A stretch of DNA of 64,000 nucleotides, taken from the NCBI RefSeq assembly GCF_010183535.1, contig NC_071333.1:2914001-2978000 (forward strand). Reading direction: 5' to 3'. Position 1 is the first letter of the stretch; every line of letters starts with the position of its first letter. This stretch comes from Caenorhabditis remanei. Taxonomy: Eukaryota > Nematoda > Chromadorea > Rhabditida > Rhabditidae. Shown here in pieces: positions 11,401-21,447 of the stretch. A model generated the notes under the pieces. It searched no databases. It was not told where the DNA came from and saw only the letters and a list, made by a program, of their open reading frames with translations. Both the position numbers and the translations under genes were made by a program.

Positions 11401-12204
11401 GTGAATAGTGGAATAGTAGGATAAAGAAAAATAGTAGAATTGAAAGAATAAGTCCTTAAGATGACCCATTGAGCCGATGGAAGCTGTTGATGCAACTGAT
11501 GAGTTTTTGAAAACAGTTGGAATGAACGAGAAATATCATAGAGGTAATGAATTCGGTGTTTTCATGTGGATACTTGAAGCAAGAGATGGAGAATAAAAGT
11601 TGTGGGGAAATTCAATGATCAGTAATTAGTTTTCTCTTCTCTCCATTAGTAGCAGATGAGATGGTTTTTTTGGTGATAAAATAAATTCCAAGAAGTTTCC
11701 GTGTTGCTTGTTAGAATAGTGTTGCCAGCATATCACCTCCATACGAAATTTAAACAGCCAAATCTTCCGTGGATGCTGGACAAAAATCGCATTAGTGGTC
11801 GGAGTTTTAAAAAATCAGCTTTCTTTTATGTATCCTCTACCAAATGAGCTCAGTTTTTAGGTTAATAGACGAATTCTGAAAAAAATGAGCGAAAAACTGG
11901 AACTTGTAGCAAATTATTATAAAAATAATCTACCTCCTCAGGATTAATATGAGACGACTCTATTGAATCTGACGGATCGGGGGTGATGTGGAGAAAATTC
12001 AAAATGTAAAAAAGATGACCACGCTTTCATAACAGTCGAAACCATTTTGACGGTGCCAAATCGTAGCCATACGGGGGATAAACGTTTCTCGCTCAAAAAC
12101 GAAACATCCTTTTTGCAGTTTCATCGCTTCGTACAGCCTGGCAAGACAATATGCAGGATCCTTCTTTTCTTATCTCAAAAATTGTCATTCGCATTTTTTC
12201 TTTC

Positions 12205-12425
12205 TTTTTATCCGCCAGCTGGTATGGCAGAAAGAGAAACAGTGTTGCGTGGCACGAGTGGCAGGAAAAAGAATGAGAGTCGCGGAGAGGAGATGAGAAG
12301 AGGGGGTGGACAGAAACAGAGGAAGAAGGAGACAGTGAGAAAAAAACGGATCGTGTTCAACAAATATATTATGACGTGGCGACTGGCAACTCTGAAACTG
12401 ACTGAAAATAAATAACTTTTTTGCT
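12205..12425. repeat. Dispersed ~210-bp repeat, copy 1 (inverted partner at 44630-44850)
   Basis: The plus strand here and the minus strand at 44630-44850 are clearly homologous (estimated near 80% by eye), from GAAAGAGAAA through GGAAAAAGAATGAGAGT to TTCAACAAATRTATTATGAC and GTGGCGACT. Both copies keep an open frame (here MAERETVLRGTSGRKKNESR...). The frame may only reflect the purine-rich sequence. Confidence 0.7.
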
Positions 12426-13209
12426 AATTGGCCGACTGGAGTCATCTTTTTGCTCTCATGGTTGAAGAATTCTAAAAGAACTAAATTTTGTGAAATATGC
12501 TTTGAGAGAAATAAGCAGCGTTTTTTTCAGCTAGGAAGGAACAGACCGTTTTTACTTCAACTCCAGAACTGAAAACTTCTCCAATTAGTTCTTCATTATA
12601 TTCAGTCAGTTCTGATTCTCATTTCCATTTTCTAGATATCTGAAAGAATAGTTCTCACATTCAAAGTTTATTTTAATCTGATGCAGCCAGAGCATGATTT
12701 TTCAACATTTGACCAGACGTCGGGCTTCTTCCATTTCAATCATCAAAACTTTCCTTTTCATCAACATCTTCATTTGCATAGTGAAGTTGTTTTCAATTCT
12801 TTTCCCACTAGTCGAATGTTTAAAAGAAAAAGGTCTGCGTCTCTTTTTTTGCAGTGTCGTTTTTGCATCCTCCCTTCCCCATTCTTTCCCCTTTTGTCTG
12901 CTGGCGGGAAAGGAGTGGAGGATAACTTCACGATGCAAATGACTATTTTGGAGATAAGGAAAGTTTTAAAAAATGTTGTGACGGAAATGACTAAAAGAGC
13001 TGAAATGATTCATTTTGATACTAGTTTTGAGTAGAAGTAGTAAGAATGGATTGAATTATGAACAGAAGTAGGAAACACTATTAAACATTTCAACGCGGAT
13101 TTTCTAGTGCTATAGGACTTTTAGTATATAATACTTCGACCATAGAAAAGTCACATTTACTCAAAGTTGTGAACTTCATTACTTATAGTGATGCCGAAAG
13201 TAGATCTCA

Positions 13210-14939
13210 CATGGAATGTATTTTGACTGCTACCCCTAAAGTACTGATTTTTTTCGCTCATTCGATGAGTTTTCTCAAGACAAAATGGCCCATAAAGGCT
13301 TTTCCTGTGACGTGACCTCGTTTTTGAAAAATTGAGATTTTTCGAAAATGAAATTTTTTCGAAAATTTTTTTTCATTAATTTTTTTCATTATTTTACCGG
13401 ATTGTTCAGAAAACAGGCTTTGCACATATTTATAGCAAATTTCATGTAGTTTTTGACAAAAGTATGACACTCATGAAAAAATAATTTTTTGATCCTGAAA
13501 AAGGTAAAAATGTGACACCCTCCAAAAAAAAATTTTTTTTTCGAGGTCGGCAGAAGTGACATACATATGGTAAGAAAGAACAACTTATGTGGATTATTTT
13601 TTCATATAGCACTATAGTTGCTTCCAGTTAAAAATTAAAGAAAAAATTGCTCTGAAAATTTTCATTTTTCGAAAAAATGTGACATGTCGGAAATAAGTTC
13701 GAATTTTTAATATTGCCCAAGCTCCTAATCAAATTCAATGAAAATAACAATTTTCAGATTATGTTCCACCATTTTCAAACAATGATTCACATCCCTGTTA
13801 ACTTCTCTTGTCATAACACTCGTTCAAAGATTGCAATTTTTCTCAAGTGGTGGAAATTCAACAGCTTATAACTCCTCTGAAACTAAAGGAAAGAGGCTAA
13901 AAAACACAGAGCAACTCGAAAATAATTATTGATTTTTGAAAATCATATTTGGGATGTTTTTAGAAAAAATTTTTTTTTTCGATTTTTGATAAGGGGGCAC
14001 CACACGAAATTTTTCCAGAAACTTGAAAAATTATTTTTTTTGAAAACAACTCAAAACAAGTTTATAAACTAAGAACACATTCTAAAAACCGTTAATTGTG
14101 GTTGTTTTCGAAAAAAAAAATTTCAAGTTTCTGGAAAAATTTCATGTGGTGCCCCCTTATCAAAAATAGAAAAAAAATATTTTTCGAAAAACAGGCAAAT
14201 TATGATTTTTGAGAAGCAATAGTCATTTTTGGGTTGTTCTGAGCTTTTGAACCTGTTTGCTTCAGTTTTAGAGGAGTTATAAGCTGTTGAATTTCCACCA
14301 CTTGAGAAAACTTGCAATCTTTGAACGAGTGTTATGACAAGAGAAGTTAACAGGGATGTGAATCATTGTTTGAAAATCGTGGAGCATAATCTGAAAATTG
14401 TTATTTTTATTGAATTTGATTAGGAGCTTAGGCAATATTAGAAATTCGAACTTATTTCCGACAAGTCACATTTTTTCGAAAAATGAAAATTTTCAGAGCA
14501 TTTTTTTCCTTAATTTTTAACTGGAAGCAACTATAGTGCTATATGAAAAAATAATCCACATAAGTTGTTCTTTCTTACCATATGTATGTCACCTCTGCCG
14601 ACCTCGAAAAAAAAAATTTTTTTTTGGAGGGTGTCACATTTTTACCTTTTTCAGGATCAAAAAATTATTTTTTCATGAGTGTCATATTTTTGTCAAAAAC
14701 TACATGAAATTTGCTATAAATATGTGCAAAGCCTATTTTCCGAACAATCCGGTAAAATAATGAAAAAAATTAATGCAAAAAAAATTTCGAAAAAATTTCA
14801 TTTTCGAAAAATCTCAATTTTTCAAAAACGAGGTCACGTCACAGGAAAAGCCTTTATGGGCCATTTTGTCTTGATAAAACTCATCGAATGAGCAAAAAAA
14901 ATCAGTACTTTAGGGGTAGCAGTCAAAATACATTCCATG
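13210..14939. mobile_element. 1.73-kb near-perfect palindromic fold-back element, second family
   Basis: The sequence is symmetrical around 14074: the left tip CATGGAATGTATTTTGACTG is matched by the complementary right tip ending at 14939, and inner blocks such as GGTCACGTCACAGGAAAAG and GTGGTGCCCCCTTATC pair across the centre. Arms are about 840 bp, the loop about 50 bp. The flanks show TCA on both sides (13207-13209, 14940-14942), a possible 3-bp target duplication. It shares no obvious sequence with the 8440-10208 palindrome apart from AT-richness. A fragment of the same family lies at about 58840-58920. Confidence 0.88.
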
Positions 14940-14985
14940 TCAGCCTTGTAAAATTTTCTTATAGTCGGTCAAGGAAAAAATAAGC

Positions 14986-15073
14986 ATGGCGCTCGCAGAA
15001 GAGAAGCGTCAGGGAGAAATCCTGACTGCTATCAGAATCACAGAGAGTTTATCTTACAAAGAGTATGCGTAGT
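14986..15073 (+). other. Possible lone first exon of an unknown gene
   Basis: ATG at 14986 opens MALAEEKRQGEILTAIRITE and continues to a GTATGCG donor-like site (otherwise a TAG stop follows). It lies just outside the right tip of the second palindrome. No convincing next exon is found, so this may be a chance frame or a gene relic. Confidence 0.25.
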
Positions 15074-15274
15074 TGGTTGTGTCTGACATCATTCAAAACA
15101 AAACATGCACAAAAATCCGCTTGACTGTTCGAATCATGATTCCTTTGGACGATTTTGTTGAAAATTAAGATGGTAACCTATGAGATCAGCATATCAGAAA
15201 ACGATTAATTTGCAACGCCGTCAATTTAGATACCACTGGAAGCCGTGACGTCAGCAGCCCCTTCAACTCCAGAA

Positions 15275-15316
15275 TCCTACATGGCGGCGGAGGCGGCGGA
15301 GGCGGCGGCGGCTCCA
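15275..15316. repeat. GGC/GGA trinucleotide tract
   Basis: GGCGGCGGAGGCGGCGGAGG-type repeats sit in a region open on both strands (15245-15433 plus, 15186-15416 minus). On the minus strand the tract would encode polyproline. A plus-strand frame at 15328-15582 is also open. I cannot tell whether any of these is translated. Confidence 0.6.
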
Positions 15317-16173
15317 GAAACCAAAGAATGCCTTTGTCAATATCTTCTTTCGCAACGGGGATCCAAGCGAAGGAGAAGACACAGAAGTCGGCGAAGCGGT
15401 CGCGTCGCGGTTGCAATCAGAAGAATCAGGTAGAGAATGTGTTCGACACGACGCTCATCGAACCGAAACCGCCGTCACTGAAAAACGCATTCAAAATATG
15501 GAAAATAGACGGAAATTCGACACAAATTGCTCCGGAACCACTGATTTTCGCCTCTGAATTTTCGCGTCTCTCTTTTCGTTGACTCCAACTTTTTCGTTTT
15601 TCACACAATATGCTCACATTCAGAAAACGAAGTCGAGCAATCCATTTTTAGCACAAAACATTTTGACTTCAAAACAATCGACTTCAGCTGATCTATTTTT
15701 TACTCAAATGGTTTAAAGCTCGGCTTCAATAGCTGGAACTGCTCAAAACACTTCAACTCTCTCGATTTCGACCCAAAATCCATCAGTTTTGATTCAAAAC
15801 GTTCCACTAGAAAACGTATAGAGGGAGCTGAGAAGACACAAAGAACACGAGTCATCACGTATCGGCATGTGTTTTCGATAGGAAAAATGTTTAATGTGCG
15901 TAAGAAACCGATAAACAACCGACGCCATGATGACCCACTCCGCCGCTGTCCTCCTCACTTCTTTCGTAATATCACTGGGTGAGTTGTTGAGTTCTCTCTT
16001 ATGCTTAGCGAAATAACTTTTTTCAGATTTCCTACTGAATGGAAATCAAAACAATAATGTATTCCTGATTATTTATGAATTCTGGTTTTATTTATGTATA
16101 TATTTTCGGTCTTGAGGTGAGTTTCGGAAATTCTCCCAAAAATTTTCAAAATAATGACCACAGTTTTTTTTAG

Positions 16174-16915
16174 ATGTTTTTTGGCTGGCGACCGGCTGGA
16201 ATGAAACCCCTCAAAAGTCATTGGAACAGACATCCAATTATTTCCAAATTGATAAAAACACCGTGAGTGAAGTTCAAGAATGGTTGATTCGGACAATTGA
16301 GGAAAAAGGAGCAGTAATTTTGGGTGGCACTGGTGGGAATTTTCACAAAAAATAAAACTAAAACTAAATGCTTTCAGGTAAAGTCGTTGAAATCGACGAG
16401 ACGGCAGTGTTGAAAGCAAAGTATCAAAGGGAATCAATATTGAATCGTCCGACCATATGGGTCTTCGGGTTATTGGAACGAAAAACAGAAAAGGTGACGC
16501 ATTTCTATATTTTGCTTTCTCAGAACATTGAAACTGCAGATTGCTATGTTTCAAGTTGTAAAATGTGACGCTACTACTCTTCTTCTCATCATACAGCGTT
16601 CTGTTGCACTCGGTATGTTTCAATGAGAAAATGTTCTGCAAAAATTTCATTCCAGGCACGACTATAGTCAGTGACGGGTGGACAGCATACAGAAGAATAA
16701 GCAAGCTTAGAAAAAGTCATGGCGTTATCAACCACAAACTGAATTTTGTGGACCCTCGTGACTCTTCTGTACATACCTAGGGCATCGAGGCATCATGGGG
16801 AGCATTGAAGAAATCACTGAAAAGTCGAAATGGCGTCCGAGATTACTGGCGACAGGGAAACCTCTACAACTATATCTTTAGAAGGACAAACAAAAATGAG
16901 AAATTGCTGAATTGA
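16174..16915 (+). pseudogene. Merlin-type (IS1016/ISXO2-like) DDE transposase relic
   Basis: Four segments join in frame: 16174-16332, 16378-16493, 16540-16612 and 16656-16915. They give the Merlin catalytic core: VVEIDETA (first acidic residue), then VKCDATTLLLIIQR, then TTIVSDGW (second Asp), then GIEASWGALKK (Glu), and an end near residue NEKLLN followed by TGA. Merlin transposases move DNA by cut-and-paste; their domain is that of bacterial IS1016/IS1595-type enzymes. The main lesion is TAG at 16778-16780, two codons before the catalytic Glu, where the family usually has an ordinary codon. The N-terminal zinc-binding part is not clear; a homologous upstream exon may lie at about 16027-16110. 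A poly(A) signal AATAAA is at 17032. I could not define terminal inverted repeats. Confidence 0.82.
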
Positions 16916-16985
16916 CTGATGATCGAGATGAAGTTTTACGACGAATCTGACGACACTCGATTCTCACTAAATAGCAAAGTGTTGT

Positions 16986-18290
16986 AGACAATGATGGTCA
17001 ATATGTTTGATATTCATCATGTTTTTCTTTGAAATAAAACAAATTTGAATTATGCCCAAAAGTTTCTTGCCAACATAATAGAAGATCATCAACACCTCAA
17101 CAATCACATCTCAACAGCCATCTGGATCGGGACTAATCGGAACCAACAGCAATCTTCATTTTGCGACATCAAACTCTCCAAGCTGCTTTGCATCGAAAAA
17201 ACGTTCATTATATGCCAAGAGAGGCGCCGACCTGACAAGTTAAAGAAAATGTTCAAGGACCGCCAAAAGTGAAAAAATCTTGTTGCACCTGTTATGAGTT
17301 CTCTACCAACCGATTCTTCTAATCAAGCATTGGCTGTTCATGAAAATTCAAAAATCACCATTAAACGTACAATGCGGAGAAGAGGAAGAAAAAAAGGCAT
17401 GCAATTCAGTTCATTTTTTTTCTGCGACAATAAATGTGTGTATCTGAAATTCTTGTGGAAATTCCTAGAAAAACTTTGGGAATAGTTAAAAAATTGAGCT
17501 AAAATTGAGAAACTAACACTGTTTCGACCATATTCTTGGACAGTGAGACTATTAGAAACAAACCTGAAAAGAGGGCCTGGTCTCATCAGCAAGAAACCCT
17601 CTTTCTCAAAAGTTTTTGATGATTACATAAGTAAAATCACAAAACGTACTCAATTAACTCAGTTTTTGGTAAAAGTTTGTCATCATCATTGAAATTTGAA
17701 TAGTGTTATCATCAATTTTTATCCAAAAAATAAATACTTACACAAAATTCATAGAATCAGATCAGAGTCTTCCATTCGGGTTTTTCGTCTTGATCCAGCT
17801 CGAAAGGTCTTTGTAATTAATTTGAGGGATAATTGATATCAGCTGATGAGTAGCCCATTCGGTAATTTCAGAGATTCTCTTTTATCACCGGAATACTTTA
17901 TTTCTCCTGTCAGTAGCTTGATTGAGATGTCTTCAGGTTATTACGGTCCTGAAATTACAACAATTAAGAAAATGCACAATTCCGTTTTTGTTTCGGCAGG
18001 TGAGAATATGTATTATACTCAAAATTCGGGCTTGGCCTCAGTTCCTGAGCTAAAAACTGGGAAATCAAAAATTGTGCAGCACTTTCCCTGATCAGCAGCA
18101 TTTTTCTAATATTTTGTTGTCAAAATACTCACTTATTCCAGGTTGTTAAATTGTTAAGTGCTGCTTTCTGCCTCAAAACAAGAATCTCGTTGTTATTGAA
18201 GGCGTAGAACATTTCCATGCCAACATTCTGGAAATAATTACTTTTTTCTCGAAGAATCGCTAAAAATCTAAAACCACAACTTAAAAATAT
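16986..18290. other. Unassigned stretch between the Merlin relic and the LTR element
   Basis: Plus-strand frames at 17045-17272, 17294-17485 and 17846-18091 (MSSPFGNFRDSLLSPEYFIS...) are open; the last has a GTGAGAA donor-like site at about 18000. No family is recognised. The frames could be remains of the Merlin-carrying element or of an unrelated gene. Confidence 0.3.
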
Positions 18291-18731
18291 TGTGACACGC
18301 CGGGAGCTTCTGGGCAAGAAGAAGAAAGACACGTGCCGAGTCTCCGCCCCTCCATCAAGGAGGAGGCGAGGAGCGAGGCTCCGGCAGTCGCGGGTCAGCA
18401 GGCCTAGCGCCCACACTTAACCCCACATTTTTAAACACACATATATCCAGACACACACTTAACCAGACAGATTTTTCCTAGATTATCACACTAAGTTAGT
18501 TTAGTTTATTCCTTAAAATGTAATTCATTCTTTTATTGTAATGTAGTTTCTCTGTGCCTATATTTTTATTTTATCTTTATCTATTTCTCTTTATTTTGTA
18601 GTTTATCTTTTATTCGTTTATTCCTTTATCTTCTTTTAATAAATTCGTAACTATCTAGAGGACATGGTTGTTTGTTGTTTATTTCAGGAATTAAATTTTA
18701 AATTAGATCCCCCTTCGGGTGGCATCTAACA
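18291..18731 (+). repeat. 5' LTR
   Basis: It begins TGTGACACGCCGGGAGCTTC and ends GGTGGCATCTAACA. The 5' third is GC-rich; the remainder is T-rich with TTTAATAAATTCG near the end (AATAAA, a likely poly(A) signal at about 18635). It is identical to the 3' LTR over all 441 bp as read. Confidence 0.97.
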
Positions 18732-18751
18732 TGGAGGTCCCTCTCGAACTC
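18732..18751 (+). promoter_or_regulatory. Primer-binding site
   Basis: Immediately after the 5' LTR the sequence is TGGAGGTCCCTCTCGAACTC. It begins with TGG, complementary to the CCA of a tRNA 3' end, and contains TCGAAC, complementary to a GTTCGA T-loop. The tRNA species cannot be named without a tRNA catalogue. Confidence 0.8.
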
Positions 18752-21447
18752 TAATATGATCTCACGATTCATGTAGAGAGACCAGAGGGCAATTTTGGAA
18801 CCATCCTGTCATAGACACAAACATATCATTTCTTTTTTTTTTCATTAATCAAATTAGGAATTTTCTTTCTTTTGTTTGGTTAACTCTAATATGGTCGTGT
18901 ATCATCCTTGGAAGCGGTATTTTGTGAAGGTTTACGAAGTTCAGAGATCGGAAACCGCCCGGAAGTAATGAGGAATAGCTAACCACATTCTTCCACACAA
19001 GATATCCCTCTACCTAGTCGTAGGTAAAGTAGAGTTTTCCTAGGAATTCTGGATGGTCAATTTCGAAATATAATGAAAATCTCTGATAAAATTATCTCTA
19101 TTCGGCAATAGTTCGTAGTTCCTCTTGACTTTTACCCCATTCTACATTCATATTCTCAAATTTTCTTTCATTTCATAAACTCTCTCTTTTTTCTCTTTCT
19201 CTTTACTCTACACCGCTACACCAAACACCCCCTTTAACTTGTACGACCCCTGGTGGATCGACCCGACCCAGGCCGATACCGTATCCAGCATAAAAGGCTC
19301 CCAACCTTTTATGACCAGGCATGGAGATATTTTTTTTTGATAAAACAATTGGTTCCTCTTGATTTCACCAAATTGTGAATAGGGCGTCAAGTCCTCACTT
19401 CACCATTTTTTTGAAACAGCTATTTTGGGATACTGAGAAAATCAGTTTCTTTCTTTTTTTTAATCCGGGCTGGATACCGTAGATTTTTGTAAGACCGGCA
19501 ACATTTTCAGCATTGAAGAGGAACCGTAGAGAAGTCCGGTAAGATGAGTACTAGATGAATTGGTCTTCTCTAGATATTACTTGCCTTACCATCTTGCAAC
19601 CATACAAGAAGGGACAACTTTACTCATTTCGGGTTTAAAAAGAAGAAGATTAGTCGAAAAACGCTCTGATTTTCTTAAATACGTGTCATAACTCCGTCGT
19701 ACTCTGCCGAATAATAGAGAACAGGACTCAAAGCGGGAAAAACTCAATGGGATGAGCCGCTGACTTCAAAATTCTCAAAACAATTTTTCTCGTTGGTGCA
19801 AATAAAAATTCATAATTTTTGTATTCAAATTCTGAGTCCAAAGAGATCTAGTCAATCTCTATCCAGTCTCTGACCAAAGACTGTAATCAAAATTTTCATT
19901 CAGAAATACCTAACCTCGGAACAAAAACTCCGGAAGGGTACCAGAAGTAGATACAGTAGGCCTGGAAAACACTCTGTGACTTCCATTGGACAGCACCGCC
20001 CAAGGGAAGAATCTACAGTAGACCAGGAACTAAACGACCAACTATTTTTGGAAAAAAAAAAAGAAGAAAGCTAATCAGTCATTCAGAAAAACCCAACTAC
20101 GCCACAATCCACATCAAAGGAAACATGACAAAGAAGAGCACACAACAAAGGAGAGGAAGAATAATTTATGGGCCCCACAAAGGAAAGGAGGAATGATGGA
20201 TGAGCCACAAAGGGGAAGAGGGGACCACACCCACGGACCTAATCCCACAAGAGCAGAGAGGACCAACCATTTACAACCACTCGACCGAGTAGAAGTCACT
20301 CGCTCAGATTCGTGCTCTTGTTTCCCCATCCTTCAACCTTCAACCTTCAAACCCCAAAAACCCCAACCCTTCTGCCCAACTACCCCCTACTACACGACAC
20401 TGTACTATTCTGAACTTCGCTGAACGTCATCTGCCGCTTTGCTTCGGAACAGCTTCAGGATCAATCCAGTCAGTTTTTTGTTAATATTTAAAAATTCTAT
20501 AAATAAAAAGAATCCTATATAATTTTGAAAAAAAAAAAAAATCTATATATTTTGGAAAAAAAAGAGGATTCGATTACCTTCTCTTTCGTTCATTCTCTCT
20601 TTCCTTTATTTTTGGAAAAAAAAAACCTATACCCTCCTATTTTGAAATACCTTTTGAAAAAAAAAAAAATTTTTTTATATAAAAAAAAAAAAAAAATAAA
20701 TAAATAAAAACCTTCTAAAAATTTCTCTCATTCCTAACCAAAAACAAACTTTCTTCCTTGTTGTCTTTTCTGTTGTTGTGTGTATCGTAGCTTTTTTTGT
20801 AATAGTGTAAACAATCTAGAAGTAAATAAGACATACAGACATAACATAGTATACCAGCACTCTTCCACATCATATTTGGTGACGGAAGAAGGCTGAAGAG
20901 CATCCCCAGCACCAGCTTTCTGGTGTGCTACAAGACATCTAACCTATCCCAGTACTTTCCCGCACCCACCCGGTGTCGGACGTGTGCTGAAGAGCACCCC
21001 CAGCACCAGTTCTCTGGTGTGCTACACACCAATCCTATCCCAGTACTTTCCCGCACCCACCCGGTGTCGGACGTGTGCTGAAGAGCACCCCCAGCACCAG
21101 TTTTCTGGTGTGCTACACATCACTCCTATCCCAGTACTTTCCCGCACCCACCCGGTGTCGGACGTGTGCTGAAGAGCACCCCCAGCACCAGTTTCTGGTG
21201 TGCTACACATCACTCAGATCCCAGCACTCTTCTGGATCACAGTCGGTGACGGTTGTGTGCTGAAGAACGTCCTCCAACACCAGTTTTCTGGTACCGGACG
21301 TGCGCTACAGAGCACTCCAATCCCAGCAATTTCCCGTATCACATTCAGTGACGGACGTTTGCTGAAGAGCTTCCTCCAGCACCAGTTTTCTGGCAACAGA
21401 AGTGTGCTAACCCTTCCACCAATCCCAGAACTTCCCCACATCCAATT
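18752..21447 (+). other. ~2.7-kb retrotransposon leader without a clear gene
   Basis: No long plus-strand ORF is present. It includes a short inverted repeat near 19280-19310 (AAAAGGCTCCCAACCTTTT), A-rich runs at 20525-20705 and, at its 3' end, the 91-bp array listed separately. The length is unusual for a Ty3/gypsy leader and may contain an upstream coding exon that splices into the main ORF. Confidence 0.7.
20877..21440 (+). repeat. 91-bp tandem array in the retrotransposon leader, predicted RNA hairpins
   Basis: The anchor GTGCTGAAGAGCAC occurs at 20984, 21075 and 21166, with a diverged copy at 21257 (period 91 bp) and weaker copies near 20891 and 21359. Each good unit holds two potential stem-loops: GTGCT-GAAG-AGCAC (perfect 5-bp stem) and AGCACCAG-TTTT-CTGGTGTGCT (one bulge). 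The array ends just before the ORF. Retention of both stems across copies hints at an RNA role such as packaging or translation control, which is inference. Confidence 0.85.

Noticed and set aside
13207..14942. Firm 3-bp TCA target duplication for the second palindrome
   Set aside because: A three-base match is easily accidental and TCA is not a usual target, so it is only noted as possible.
15186..15433. Polyproline or polyalanine protein gene
   Set aside because: Open frames on both strands arise from the GGC tract; no splice sites or conserved domain support either.
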